Shown here one piece after another: positions 14,546 to 25,740 of a DNA stretch of 64,000 bases (positions within the stretch are counted from its first letter, which is position 1; each line of letters begins with the position of its first letter). The stretch spans positions 58,580,730-58,644,729 of the forward strand of contig CM044317.1 of assembly GCA_024291935.2 (NCBI GenBank), in the 5' to 3' direction. The DNA is from Okapia johnstoni (Eukaryota; Chordata; Mammalia; Artiodactyla; Giraffidae). Below the pieces are notes generated by a model. The model was not told the origin of the DNA. It ran no database searches and was given only the letters and a program-made list of their open reading frames with translations. The translations under genes and the position numbers were made by a program.

Positions 14546-16399
14546 TACAGTAGCCATACTCTCACTTTTGGTTGCTTTGTTTTTATTTTCCTGATATATT
14601 GATTTTTGGCTAATAATAGTACAGTACAGCAAAGATTTTATCTGATCAGTACAGTCTAGGAGACCATTATGACAGTAGATTCAGAGAGTCCTGCAGCCCT
14701 GTTACAACGCATCCAGCTAAAGAAAATTTTAAGTTTATATTTTTAAAAAGAAATTAAGAATCAGTAAGTTTATATTTTTAATAAGATAATTCCATCAGAC
14801 AGACACCAATGTTAGGTCCTTTCAATGCTATTTCTAACTTTTCAAAATATGTAGCACAAACATGAAAGTTATCTTACTGAAATTAAATCTTTGAGCTGAT
14901 TTTAACAGGCTGGGCTTTTAGTGATGAGGTTAAAGAAAGATTGTTTAGTATACTGATATAAATAGTTATGATGACACCTAGTTTTTCATGATGCACTTTA
15001 AGAACTGATGAAACTTATCTAATAAGTAAAAAGGATGGCCCTTCCAGAGAATAAAGATTAAATAGGTCCTAATAGTGATATGTAGTCCCTAAACATAATC
15101 CAACTTCTCATTCTTGTCCAAAGTAAAATTTTAAGTTGAAAGATGAAAAATCTGCCTCCCTGTTGCCATTTCACAAATATGCCAAGGTAGTAGTATCCTA
15201 CTAGCCACTAAGACCCAGATATTTATTTTTTCATAAATTGTCATAGATGCTGTAAAATATCCATTTTTTCCCAAGGGAATTAAAACTATATTTATTTAAA
15301 GAAAGGCCCATCAATGTTTTTATTTTTCTTGAATTGTCTCATGAAAAAAAAAATTATCCTCAGTAATGGGTCTAAAGAGAAGCCTGCATGAAGTAAAGAC
15401 CTATTTTAATCACCTCTTTTTAAAAAAAGGTGGTGGAGGGAAGTGGAAAAAGTATCCTGCTGCTTTCTGGAGTGAAGTGGGTAGAATGAGAAAGCAGATC
15501 TTTCCTTTGGAGAAAAATAAGTTATTTTGATGTTTAATCAGGGTGAATTAAAACATTTAACTTTAAAATTGGTTTACTGAACCCTCAATGCAGGGAAGCC
15601 TGAAGTGATGCAGTCCATGGGGTCACAAAGAGTCAGACACAACTTAGTGACTGAACAAGAACAATAAGAAACCTCAATTCAATTATATATTTATCAAGTA
15701 TGTAATACAATGCCACAGGGGAGAGAGAGATGTAAGGCCCATAGTTTCCATCTCCCTGAGCTTAGATCTCCTAGGGAACTAAAAATAAGTGTTGAAACAA
15801 TCGTAACACAAGCTAGAATGTAGAGACCATTTAGGAGCAGCATGGCTACACAGGAATTCAGATTTTTGGTTAGGTTGTTCAGAAAAAGTCTACTACATTC
15901 AACAAACATTTACTGAAGACACATTGTATCCCAGGCACTATGCTAAAGACTAAACAAGACATAGTCGCCTTCCTTTGGGCATTCCTGGTATAAAAGGGAA
16001 GTTGAAACATAAATAGGAAAATTCTGTATTTATGAATTTACGCATAATTCTAATAGGCCACTGGCTTCTTCACACAGAACTTTCCTATTTATGTGTCAGA
16101 GGGAAACTAAAACAAACCAGAGACTAAGAGGAGGGTCAGAAGAGGCTTCCTAGAGGAAGTAACATCTCAGCTGACTCTTCAAAGACAGGGAGGGAGAGTT
16201 CTGGTTCAGCGCTGGCGTCGTAAGCCTACTCCAGCCCATCTCCACTCATGATGAAATACAAAGAGCGAGAACTGTGAAGTCAACAGAGGAGGGGGGAATC
16301 AAGACTTAGAGGAAACAAACGTGCAAGGCAATGAACTGCCTGGTTTTCCCTGCCTCTTTTCTTCTTGTAGCTGTGTTCTGAGTAGCTAAAACTCTGATG
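14546..16399. other. Intergenic sequence, mostly unique
   Basis: No gene is recognised. A short BOV-A/BovB tail lies at 15601-15659 (sense), and an ancient MIR/L2-like stretch at about 15898-15975 (ATTCAACAAACATTTACTGA followed by CCAGGCACTATGC). The rest is AT-rich and unremarkable. Confidence 0.6.
15601..15659 (+). mobile_element. BOV-A/BovB tail fragment
   Basis: CAGTCCATGGGGTCACAAAG then AGTCAGACACAACTTAGTGA is the terminal part shared by BovB LINEs and BOV-A SINEs. Confidence 0.8.
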
Positions 16400-17290
16400 G
16401 AAACCCCATCTTTCTGGTCCAAGGAACTGAGAAATGGAGACTCTGTGGACTGGAGAGTGAGTGGGGAGGGGAGGGAGAGCTAGAAAAGGTGACCCCTAAA
16501 ATTTTGTGTATGAACCATCTAAGCCCCTTGGGTTTGCCCCTATGCATGTGAGAGACCTGAAGCAGCACAGCAACAGCTCTGACAACTGGTCTGAGAGGTA
16601 AACCACTGCCCAAGTCTCAGATGAACCCAGGAGTGCTGCATGTTCAGAACTGGCCCAGAGCAGCACAGCATAGGCTTTGACAACTGAACTGAGATTGGCA
16701 CCTTCACCCACAGAAGGCTATAGGAAACTTGCAGCCTGAACTTAACCAGGTTGATGGCCTGCTTAAATAAACATTCTCCAGAGCATTTTAACAGGACCCA
16801 GAGTCTGCACAGTGTAACTGAGATAATGTCCAGGATACAATAGAAAATTACCTGTCATACAAAAAACTAGGAAAATGTGACCAAATTCCAAGGGGAAAAT
16901 GACAAGCAACAGACACAAACTCTGAGATAACACAGTTGCTGGAATTTTCAAATACTGTAAAGCAGCTATTATATGCTCCAGGAGGTAAAGATGAATGTAA
17001 AGATAGGCATCTTTAGCAGAGAAAAAGAAACTATGAAAAAGAAGCAGGTGGAAATTTTGAATTGAAAAATATCTGAAATAAACAAATTCATTGGATGGGT
17101 GCAATATACTTGAAGACAGAGAAATCAACAGTGCTTATCTAAACTCAAGAGGAGAGGTGGAAAAAAACGGCTAGGAAAAAAAAAAAGGAACATGAGCATC
17201 AAGGACCTTTGTGACTATATCAAAAGGTCTAATGTACAAGTCATTAAAAGTCTCAGAAGGAGAAGAGAAAGAAATGGGAGGCAATCTGGA
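16400..17290 (+). mobile_element. Old L1/HAL1 5' region and ORF1 remnant
   Basis: Recognisable blocks from the 5' UTR and start of ORF1 of mammalian-wide L1/HAL1 elements appear in order: ACAGGACCCAGAGTCTGCAC, GGAAAATGTGACCAAATTCC, AAAGCAGCTATTATATGCTC, AAATTCATTGGATGGGTGCA, CATCAAGGACCTTTGTGACT and ATCAAAAGGTCTAATGTACA. The frames are broken, so this is an ancient coding-dead copy. Confidence 0.7.
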
Positions 17291-17709
17291 TTTGCCCTTA
17301 GCAATTTGGACCTAACCTACCTCTCCCATATCATATTTTATTTTCTTTAATATATGTATATGCCTTTTGTTTCAACCCCATTAAACTTAGAGACACATTC
17401 CCTGACTCTGAAATCCAAAACAGGTTCTCTTAAGTCATAGCACCTGTACTTTCTTATGTACATGGGGAAAGTGCTTAATGACCAAAGCGATGGGGGCTGG
17501 GCTGCAAGGGAAATGATGACTCAGGTGTGTATAATTGGGAGCCTACGTGGATGAGCTGAGGATTAATTAGGTAGAAAAGAATATTCCAGATAGACAACAA
17601 AGAGAAATACACATTTGGTCTGTTTGGTCAAGGAGCAAAAGGAGACAAAAAGCTAAAGTAGGATACAGAATATAAGGTTTTTCCTTTTCCACTGGTATAA
17701 TCCTATCCA

Positions 17710-17930
17710 GTTCAGTGCTTCATGCTCAGTCTTCTCCGACTCCCTGCCACCCCATGGGGTGCAGCCGGCCAGGCTTCTCTGTCCATGGAACTTTCCAGGC
17801 AAGAATACTGGAGTGGGTTGCCAATTCCTACTCCAGGGGATCTACTCAACCCAGGGATGGAACCTGCGTCTTCTACGTCTCTTGCATTGGCGCGCGGATT
17901 CTTTACCACTAGCACCACCTGGGAAGTTAC
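17710..17930 (-). mobile_element. Bov-tA SINE
   Basis: Reading left to right it has the reversed BovA body (GGCAAGAATACTGGAGTGGG, TACTCCAGGGGATCTACTCA) and then the tRNA-derived head (CCAGGGATGGAACCTGCGTC through ACCACCTGGGAAG). This is a typical ruminant SINE in reverse orientation. Confidence 0.93.
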
Positions 17931-18084
17931 TCTTAATTCGAGGATTCTGCAAATCGATGCCCTGCTCCACTTCCTTACAACAATGGGAATATTTGTAGAG
18001 ATTGGGGCGAGAGTGTGCTGGAAACCGCAGCTTTGGCTCCAGATTTCCTTTTTGAGCTACTGTTACACTGTTTATGAACAGCCG

Positions 18085-18240
18085 CTGATTCGCTCACTGA
18101 CCTTGGGCAAGTTGTTACTTTCTATGACTCCACCTTCCTATCTGTAAAACCAGGATAATGTGGAATTTAGAGTGTTGTTAAGAGGATTAATAGAGATCAT
18201 ACACGTGAAAGTTTACATAGTAGCTCAACAAATGTGGAGT
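18085..18240 (+). repeat. MIR SINE
   Basis: The MIR body is clear: CTCACTGACCTTGGGCAAGT, CACCTTCCTATCTGTAAAAC, then AAGAGGATTAATAGAGATCA and TAGTAGCTCAACAAATG. The element lies just outside the CpG island. Confidence 0.85.
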
Positions 18241-18935
18241 GACAGGTGAACGACGGATCAAGAGTCGACAGAACTCCAAGGAACTAGGGCAGAACTTTTG
18301 TAAACTTGTATAAGATAGAGATCTTGGGGTTCCCTCTGCCCCACCCGCCCGCCCCGCGAGGAGACCCGGGGAGCGGACGCGAAGCCGTACCTTGCGTTTC
18401 TCGGCCAGCAATTCCTCGTGACGGCTCGGCTGCATCTTACCTCCTGACTCGTCCCTAGCTGCAGCTTCAGCTCGCTCCGCCACGGGGCGCCCGCCTGCAG
18501 GGCCTCTGTGGGCTCAGCTAAGTGTGATGCCGAGGCCTGAGAGAGACGTCGGGTCTCCTGGGCAACCACATCAACTTCCGGTTTGGGGAGCGGCTGCAGT
18601 TGGCGAGAGGCCACATTTCCGCCACGTGATCCGCGCAGGCGCCCTGCGTGAGGGAGGGCGCGCGGCCGCAGCCTGCGACGGCCGGCGCGTCCCAAAGTTC
18701 GACTCCGCCGCCCGGACTAGGGCCGCCTCCGGGGAGGTGGCGCCAGCCGGGACCGCAGGCTCTGGAGGCACGAGGCCGGGGCAGGGTGCCGAGTTCCCGA
18801 GGCTCCGCTGAGAAGCTGAGCGGTAGCGAGACCGCTGCTCGGGAGCCGCCACGCTGGAGCTGGAACTGGAACCCTGTGGGGCCGGGGCCCCGGCTGCCGG
18901 GCAGCGGCTTCTCCAGGCCGAGGCCCCGGCGGAGA

Positions 18936-19036
18936 ATGAGCCGGAGGCAGTGGTGGGCTCCCGGCGGAGCGGCCGGGCAGACAGCATGCTGCGCTGGTTC
19001 ATCACCGTCCTCCTGTGTGCCGCCTTCCTGGGGCTG
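18936..19036 (+). CDS. Upstream ORF of MFSD4B overlapping the main start (first segment)
   Basis: The ATG at 18936-18938 (context GAGAATGAG, A at -3) lies 50 bases before the MFSD4B start in another frame. Between about 18530 and 18936 I see no other ATG on this strand. In the spliced mRNA this frame runs through exon 1, crosses the 19036/20728 junction and stops at TGA 20732-20734, giving a predicted 35-residue peptide. It is Arg/Ser/Pro/Cys-rich with no known domain. Any function would be to reduce initiation at the main ATG. Whether it is translated depends on the real cap site. Confidence 0.4.
18986..19036 (+). CDS. MFSD4B: MFSD4B coding exon 1 (start)
   Basis: The exon encodes 17 residues (MLRWFITVLLCAAFLGL), the beginning of the first membrane helix, and joins exon 2 in phase 0 to give LGLGMSVAIL. 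The start ATG (A at -3, C at +4) is the only in-frame ATG after the in-frame stop at 18809-18811, so this start is preferred. The donor is CTG|GTGAGA. The exon is embedded in the CpG island. Confidence 0.88.
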
Positions 19037-19128
19037 GTGAGAGCCGGGGCTGGAACCCTCCCAAACCGAGACGAGGGCAGACGTTCTGCAGAGAACGCGG
19101 CCTTCTGAGCTCTTGTCTCCGCCGCTTG

Positions 19129-19205
19129 CAGACTCTGTGACCTTGGGCGCATCCATCGGCCTGAGCCTCAGTTTTGCAATCTGTAAAATGGGCACAATTA
19201 CGATT
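19129..19205 (+). repeat. MIR fragment
   Basis: GACTCTGTGACCTTGGGCGC, then GCCTCAGTTTTGCAATCTGT and AAAATGGGCACAATTACG, is the central part of a MIR element. Confidence 0.8.
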
Positions 19206-19424
19206 TTTCAAGAAATATTGTCAAGTGTAAAATAGATTTCCGTAATATACAATGTTATCCAGTTCCAGCAAACCTTTCTACCTCTCTGTGGGGTCAGGGG
19301 AATGCAAGAGGGGTCGCCAGGTCTATAGCCGCGCACCCTCCCGTCTCCTGCGCCCACCCAACCCCCAAATTATTGCACAAAGCTGCTTTATTGGGTTCTC
19401 GTCTTCGTTTGACTGAATTGACCC

Positions 19425-19512
19425 CTTATTTTTGCAAATGGGGAAATAGACCCTGAAAGGAAAAGTGACTTTCGGACCACACAGCCGGTTAAGTGGTTGA
19501 GCCAGGAATAAT
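19425..19512 (-). repeat. MIR fragment (reverse)
   Basis: GCAAATGGGGAAATAGACCC then GGACCACACAGCCGGTTAAG and GAGCCAGGA resemble the reverse complement of MIR. Confidence 0.6.
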
Positions 19513-20727
19513 GTTTCGTAGTCTGCCTACAATCTTAAGTAAAATAAATTTTCTGATCCTTGAATGTTTTTCCTCGAACAAACTGCCAGGCTGGTTTAGC
19601 CTTTTGTCAAACGTCTTGGCCGTCTGGCGGTTACCTTATTCCAGAAAACTTCCCTTAGTCGCTTGTCTTAAATATTGGGGTCTTGGGAAGTTGGGTGGGT
19701 GAGTTCTCTGAGCAGTCACTTCTGGCCATTTAGCGCCTTTCTCTGAGGCACTGTTGATTCTTAGAGTATTTGTATTTGAAGAAAAGTCAGTGCAAACGCC
19801 GTGCCTCGTCCTGTTAAATGCGTTGCAGGTGGGACTAATGTGGTTGCAGCTGGGGCGCTGCCTTCCCCTCATGCATTAGGCGCTCGCTCTCGCCTGTGCC
19901 CCCGTCTGGGGAGGAGCTACATCCGAGCGTTTAGGGCAGAGTTGTGCAATTAGAATCACTTATTCTTGAAATGTAGACCGATTGGAAACAGTTTTTTAAG
20001 TGTCCAACGAATTTCCTGTGAAACCCAACTGCAGCCCCTAATTTTTGCTAAAATTACATGTCTTTGAATAAAATTTTAATTTTAAATCCGTTACATACAG
20101 GTGTATGTAATATTGTCTAAGAAAGCTTTACAGACTGAGGCTTTGGTTTTCTTTGAAGAAAAATGTAGATTGAGAAGCGTTCAAATTGTTTCTCTCTTGC
20201 ATGTTTTATACGTATAATTTTAAAGAAGGACCCCATGTACATCCAGAAATTCTTCTGTTTTAATAGCGTCAACAAGGGGTAATATTTTGATGGCTTGAAA
20301 ACTTAAATTTTTAGCATCACAATTTTAGTGTTATTTGTGCATGCAGTGTGTTTCAGACTAGTTAAAACTTTCAAAAACGTTTTTTAATGTTACATTTTAC
20401 TGTTAATAGAAATACTGTGGTCTTTTCTGTTATTGCTCAACAAGGAAACAGAATTGCAGCAAAAAGCTAAAAGAATTAACTTTTTAAAATTTTAATTTGA
20501 GAGTTGTCAAGATGAGAAAAACCATAGGATTTGTCACACCAGAAATAGTCTGTAGCTCTAATAGTACTATTAGTAGGTTCATTATGAATTTGTTTTAACT
20601 ATGGGACTTAATCTCCTACCTTCCATTGAAGTCCCCTCCTCCCTTTTTAATACTGAAAAAAGTTACCATATACATAGACATTATTTTAATGATTGTAAAT
20701 AAAAACTTCTGTTTTTTTGAATTTTAG

Positions 20728-20896
20728 GGAATGAGTGTTGCTATACTGGGACCCACGTTTCAAGACTTGGCAACGAATGTGAACCGCAACATCAGCAGTC
20801 TTTCTCTGATTTTTGTGGGCCGTGCCTTTGGATACCTGGGTGGCTCTGTGATTGGTGGAGTTCTTTTTGATAGCATGAATCATTTTCTCCTTTTGG
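20728..20896 (+). CDS. MFSD4B: MFSD4B coding exon 2
   Basis: The exon encodes about 56 residues starting GMSVAILGPTFQDLATNVNR, then NISSLSLIFVGRAFGYLGGS and VIGGVLFDSMNHFLLLG. This is the classic N-terminal major-facilitator pattern: helix 1, an external loop with an NIS sequon, helix 2 and the cytosolic Gly/Arg-rich 2-3 loop (VGRAFGYLGGSVIGG). The acceptor is TTTTAG at 20722-20727 and the donor TTGG|GTAAGT. The exon ends after the first base of a Gly codon. Confidence 0.95.
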
Positions 20897-22186
20897 GTAA
20901 GTAAACGACAGTTTTGGTTTCTTTGAGACTTTCAAGGAATTTACAGCTTGTTTTTAAATATGAAACATACTGGCTTGCAGAATGGTTGACAGCATAAAAG
21001 GAGTGTTTAGGCATGCTCACTGGAAGCCAGGTTTCTCTGCTGCCTGCTTTCATCTTGGCAGTTGCTTGGAATCTGGGCTGGATGCCTCTGGAAATTTAAA
21101 TTAGTCCTAGTGTGTTAGTGATCCTTAGCTGTCCTGACCTTCACTGTGGTCTAGATACCACTGGTGGATCACATGCCAGTTGTTTCAAGAGCTCGGTATG
21201 TCATTGTTTAGGGCAGATCTTCTGGGGCCATAGATGAGAATAAACTCCTCAGACCTGCCCAGACTAGACACTGGGCTGAGAACAAAGGTGGGAGGGGATG
21301 GTGGGTGAAATGATGAATGCTAAATTTTTGTCCCAGCTGCTGCTTATGAATGATCAACCCAGGCCTCTCCACCTGACTCTCAAAATAGAAAGCAAAGCTT
21401 TTAACTTACTGTTTTTTAGATAAATTGACATGTTTAAAGAAAATCTGGATTAATGTGACAAAACTGCCTAGGAAGTAAGGAGATAATTACTCTTGTTGAT
21501 GAATGAGTAAGTAATCCGTCTGATTTCCATAGTGGGTTGAAAGAATATATTTCTTACATTTCCCTCCCTAGTCTTCAAACAAATTTGTGCTGCGTGCTCA
21601 GTTGTGTCTGACTCTTGTGTGCTACCATGGATTGTAGCCCGCCAGGCTCCTCTCTCCGTGGAATTTTCTTGGCAAGAATACTGGAGTGGGGTATTTCCTA
21701 CTCCAGGGTATCTTCCTGATCATGGATTGAACCCATGTCTCTTGTGTCTCCTGCATTGGAAGGCACATTCTTTATCACTAGTGCCACTGTTTAATACATT
21801 TCTACTATGAACTACTATAGTAATTGCATTTGATTTTTTTTTTACCTTTATCTAAATATCTCTTTAGGTTGTTAAAAATAAATAATTTTTGAGCTATCTG
21901 TTTCGCTATAAAATTTTGCCTTGTGGTATAATGTATGTGGTATAATGATTATTAGCAGTACTAGAAGTGTATTTATATTAGAATAGCTTATACTTTATAG
22001 TTCATAAAGATGATAGAAACTTGTAAATGAAATAACTTCGTAAAAGCGGAACCTTTCCTCTACTCCTTATTACTCAATTTTAATTTGACCTGTTTTGCAT
22101 TTTTGAGCGTTTTTATGATGTTGACTTGATCCATGACCCTTTGCCATAAAGTGTTTTTCATAGCTGACTTTGACCTTTCTTCTCAG
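20897..22186 (+). other. MFSD4B: MFSD4B intron 2
   Basis: This 1,290-bp intron (GTAAGT to TCTCAG) contains one Bov-tA SINE at 21584-21789 and otherwise unique sequence. Confidence 0.9.
21584..21789 (-). mobile_element. Bov-tA SINE in MFSD4B intron 2
   Basis: The reversed Bov-tA body is clear: GTGCTCAGTTGTGTCTGACT, TTGGCAAGAATACTGGAGTG and GATTGAACCCATGTCTCTTG. It lies antisense to MFSD4B. Confidence 0.92.
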
Positions 22187-22303
22187 GGGTGTCAATGTTC
22201 GCTACCACAGTTGGTCTTTATCTCGTTCCATTTTGTAAGACCGCGGTGTTACTCGTCGTCATGATGTCCACCTTCGGTGTTTCAATTGGCATTCTGGATA
22301 CAG
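22187..22303 (+). CDS. MFSD4B: MFSD4B coding exon 3
   Basis: The exon encodes 39 residues including the split codons (GVSMFATTVGLYLVPFCKTA, then VLLVVMMSTFGVSIGILDTG), two further hydrophobic helices. The acceptor TCTCAG and donor ACAG|GTTAGT are both good. It is phase 1 on both sides, so skipping it would keep frame but remove membrane helices. Confidence 0.95.
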
Positions 22304-23845
22304 GTTAGTGAGCCCTTCATTATCATCTCTGGGAGTAGCGTCTTTCTACTAGAAAAAGAGCAGATGATATTAAATTGTCACTGGCACTGTCCCCTAAAAT
22401 GACACTGACCTACTATGCTTTTCATGGGGGCTCCCAGTCAGTACCACCTTCTTGCCAGGTACAGTGCCTGTTTTTGAGCAGCCAACCACAGAGTGAATTC
22501 AGAGGGTTTTGTTCTTTGAGAGTTTGTTGATTTACAGTATCCAAAGAGGAGAGGGGCCCTGGTGTGGGTGATTACAGTGCAGACGAACAGGCTTTCAGTC
22601 GGGCTAGGTCTTTATCATTGTAATGTGGCAGCAGTTGATGAATTAATAGATGAAACCAAGTTTGGAACCATTATATGGCTGAGGAAACATAGAAGCAGCT
22701 CTCCAGTTTAAAATGCACTCTGCCTTTCGAACTAAGAGAAACCTGTGTTGTGTATTATTTCCCTTTTCCTTTTCTCTCAAACATTTCTGCCCTCATGTAT
22801 CTTTATCTTTTAAAATGTACTAAATAACGTATGTGACATTCGTTCACCCCTAAAGCCAACTTTCTCCACCTCTTCCTTGGTATTTGATAGGTTGGAGAAA
22901 TATTTTTTACTTTGGGCTTGATTTGGTTGTGAAATTACAGGATAGAATTGTATGTTTATGTGCAAATGTATTAAAAAGAAAGAAAAAAAATGTTATACTT
23001 GATGCTTCTGATGCTTCTCGTCTTCACCCTGTAGACACACAGACAGTGTAACCGCAGATGTTACAGGCATCCTTGTTACTTGTTACTTGTGATGGGCAGA
23101 ATCCTGTCGTGTTCGGGTTTCTGAATATGCATTTTGCATCTGCTGTATATGTAAATAATTTTCCTCAGGTGGCTACTGATTTCCAGTATAGAAAAATATG
23201 GTCATTTGGCTACTATCTGATGATAATATATATTTAAAATATTTAGAAGTAAGTAAATACAAATATCCTTCCCTACCCCCACCCCTCCTGTGCCTGGTAT
23301 TATTGTTGTTCAGTTTCTGAGTTGTGTCCACCTCTTTGTGACCCCGTGGATTGCAGCACACCAGGCTCCTCTGACCTCCACTATCTCCCAAGAGTTTGCT
23401 CAAATTCATGTCCGTTGAGTTGGTGATGCTATCTAACCATTTCATCCTCTGCCGCACTTTTCTCCTTTTGCCGTCAGTCTTTCGCAGCATCAGAGTCTTT
23501 TCTGATGAGTCTGCTCTTCGCATCAGGTGGCCAAAGTATTCAAGCCTGATATTGGAACTGTATTGTAAAAAGCCTTGGACTAATGTACTTGGCTCTAGGA
23601 GATTAGTGCTTTACTAGATTACAGAATTCCATTTGTGAATGTGCGAGGTTTCAGTGCTGAGAGTTCCCCGGTAGTGTTGGTGAGTTAGAGTTCCTTAATC
23701 ATAGAATTGACTTAGTTGCCACAGTTGATAACTTAGAATACTATAATTCTTGTGCCATGTAGAATATTTCTTTCTGATAGTAATGAACTTTTTTCTTTTT
23801 TGCCAAGTTACTATAATTAAATCATTCTCCATCTTTCATTGATAG
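22304..23845 (+). other. MFSD4B: MFSD4B intron 3
   Basis: This 1,542-bp intron (GTTAGT to GATAG) carries a BovB 3' fragment at 23303-23550 in reverse orientation, about 300 bp before the large exon 4. Nothing else is recognisable. Confidence 0.9.
23303..23550 (-). mobile_element. BovB 3' fragment in MFSD4B intron 3
   Basis: The reversed BovB tail (GTTGTTCAGTTTCTGAGTTG, TTTGTGACCCCGTGGATTGC) is followed by reversed ORF C-terminus (CATCAGGTGGCCAAAGTATT). It is about 250 bp, 5'-truncated and diverged. Confidence 0.9.
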
Positions 23846-25086
23846 GTGGTAACGTCCTAATCTTGGCTATTTGGGGGGACAGAGGAGCCCCACACATGCA
23901 GGCCTTACACTTCAGTTTTGCCCTAGGTGCCTTTTTGGCTCCACTGCTGGCTAAATTGGCATTGGGCACGACGGTGTCTGCTGAAAACCACACAGAGGCT
24001 GACTTTAACCAATCTGCCTTCAACCAATCATCTGAAGCTGACTCAGAATCTCTATTTGGAATACCTGACGATATGAATTTACTGTGGGCTTACGCTGTCA
24101 TCGGTGCTTATATTTTTGTAGTTGCTCTCTTTTTTTTTGCTCTGTTTTTAAAGAAAAGCTCAAAGCAAGAAAAAGCAAGAGCATCTGCTCAGAGGTTTCG
24201 AAGAGCCAAATACCACAACACCCTTCTCTGTCTCCTTTTCCTGTTCTTCTTTTTTTATGTTGGAGCTGAGGTAACATATGGCTCTTATGTTTTCTCATTT
24301 GCAACCACCCATGCTGGCATGAAAGAAAGTGAAGCGGCTGGGTTGAACTCCATCTTCTGGGGGACCTTTGCAGCCTGCAGGGGCATGGCAATCTTTTTTG
24401 CTACATGTTTACAACCTGGAACCATGATTGTGTTGAGCAACATTGGCAGCCTGACTTCATCTTTATTTCTGGTGCTTTTCAACAAGAGCCCAGTTTGTCT
24501 CTGGATAGCAACTTCAGTGTATGGGGCCTCAATGGCAACCACGTTCCCCAGTGGAGTGTCTTGGATTGAACAGTACACGACTATCCATGGGAAAGCTGCA
24601 GCATTTTTTGTAGTCGGTGCTGCCCTGGGAGAAATGGCTATTCCTGCAGTAATTGGAATTCTTCAAGGCAAATACCCTGATTTGCCTGTAGTTTTGTACA
24701 CCTCTTTGGGGTCATCAATAGCCACTGCTATTTTATTTCCTGTGCTGTACAAATTAGCCACTTTGCCGCTTGATCGTCAGCGAAAACAACACAGGAAAAG
24801 TGAGGACCAGAAAGCTCTGCTTTCTAGCTCTGGGCTCAACGACTATGAGGAAGAGAATGAAGAAGATGATGCAGAAAAATGGAATGAAATGGACTTTGAA
24901 GTGATTGAAATGAATGATACAATGAGGAATTCTGTAATAGAGACATCTAGAAATATTTTGATGGCGCCTACAGCTGAAGTCCCCAACCAGTCCTACTCAA
25001 ATGTGTTAATGTTTGAATCCTCTCCAGTTAATACTGGCAACTCTCCTGTGAATTACCTTGCAAGAAACCAGGACAAAAGGGACTAA
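23846..25086 (+). CDS. MFSD4B: MFSD4B coding exon 4 and stop (sodium-dependent glucose transporter 1-like)
   Basis: This exon supplies 412 of the 525 residues. MFSD4B (NaGLT1, formerly KIAA1919) is a major-facilitator protein reported to carry glucose with sodium in kidney tubule membrane. After GGNVLILAIWGD and a helix (SFALGAFLAPLLAKLAL) comes a hydrophilic loop with sequons at about N160, N167 and N172. Next are helices around residues 193-216 (LLWAYAVIGAYIFVVALFFF), a basic central cytosolic loop (KKSSKQEKARASAQRFRRAK), and further helices including LLCLLFLFFFFYVGAEVTYG, MIVLSNIGSLTSSLFLVLF, AAAFFVVGAALGEMAIPAVI and the last around SSIATAILFPVLYKLA. An acidic tail (YEEENEEDDAEKWNEMDF) ends QDKRD with TAA at 25084-25086. 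The frame is uninterrupted and total length is close to the human protein, so the gene looks intact. Confidence 0.97.
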
Positions 25087-25604
25087 TGCTTTGAGAGGAT
25101 GGATTGTTTCCTGACTCCTCAAATAATCACCAGTTCTAAGGAGGCCAGTCAGAGCAAAGCATAACATATTTGCAACAAGCTTTGAGGATCAAAATTTCTA
25201 GGTCCAAGTATAGCAAATGCTAAAAAGTTTTGAAATGTTCTATAATCCCCAGAACCTTTCATAAAGAACCAGTGATCTCATACAGCAGGATCCTGTTGTG
25301 AGGCTAGTATTTGGTGGCATGTGGCTGATTAGGTAATATTTTATGGCCTTCACCCCTCCTCAGAGCATGCAGAGAAGGCATTTGTTTTTGAGAAGTTGGG
25401 TGTGCCATTCGGATAAAGCAAAACTGTTTAGTGGTTGAATCGGTTAGCCAAACAAATTTTCTGTCATATTCTGCCAGGGAAGTTGAGAATCGTTTCATAA
25501 AAAGACATCTTTGAAAATGGACAGAGATTTCTATTGATTGTTTTACTCTGTAGTATTGGATCAAAAAATGGTAATTACTGATGTTTTCAGATTTTTATGA
25601 AGAG

Positions 25605-25740
25605 AGCACAGAACAGGTCCTAGAGACCTGGCTTCAAACCTCCACTCTGCTTCCTAGTCTGGCCCTGTACTCGGTCATCTGACTTATGTAGGCCTTGTTT
25701 ATCTCATGTCCTGTTCTGGGTCTCGAATGAAATTGAGATG
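25605..25740 (+). repeat. MIR SINE
   Basis: The stretch has the MIR sequence order: AGAGACCTGGCTTCAAACCT, CCACTCTGCTTCC, then GTCATCTGACTTATGTAGGC and TTGTTTATCTCATG. Confidence 0.65.

Larger units (their letters stand above)
17291..18340. other. Intergenic sequence upstream of MFSD4B
   Basis: The stretch contains a Bov-tA SINE (17710-17930) and a MIR (18085-18240). Between and around them is AT-rich unique sequence with no recognisable gene. Confidence 0.6.
18340..19085 (+). promoter_or_regulatory. MFSD4B: CpG-island promoter of MFSD4B (possibly bidirectional)
   Basis: The region is sharply GC- and CpG-rich compared with AT-rich flanks and contains the first coding exon. There is no TATA box. 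Visible motifs are an ETS-type ACTTCCGG at 18574-18581, a CACGTG E-box at 18623-18628, an NRF1-like GCGCAGGCGC at 18633-18642, and ACGTC (half CRE) near 18546. This fits a housekeeping-type promoter with dispersed starts. The true transcription start is not determinable here; the motif cluster suggests it lies near or downstream of about 18650. On the minus strand two splice-donor-like sequences follow short open frames (see findings). Confidence 0.85.
19037..20727 (+). other. MFSD4B: MFSD4B intron 1
   Basis: This 1,691-bp intron runs from GTGAGA to TTTTAG. Two MIR fragments sit near its start (19129-19205 and 19425-19512). The rest is AT-rich with no recognisable element. Confidence 0.88.

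Noticed and set aside
17722..18147. 141-codon open frame
   Set aside because: Its first half is a reversed Bov-tA SINE and the rest runs into a MIR.
18187..18483. Minus-strand frame starting MAERAEAAARDESGG
   Set aside because: The first codon is GTG, not ATG, and eukaryotic initiation there is unlikely. The region is kept only as a possible divergent non-coding exon.
18518..19195. 225-codon minus-strand frame across the CpG island
   Set aside because: High GC content makes long stop-free frames on all strands. The composition is Pro/Gly/Arg/Ser-rich with no domain, and it overlaps MFSD4B exon 1 antisense.
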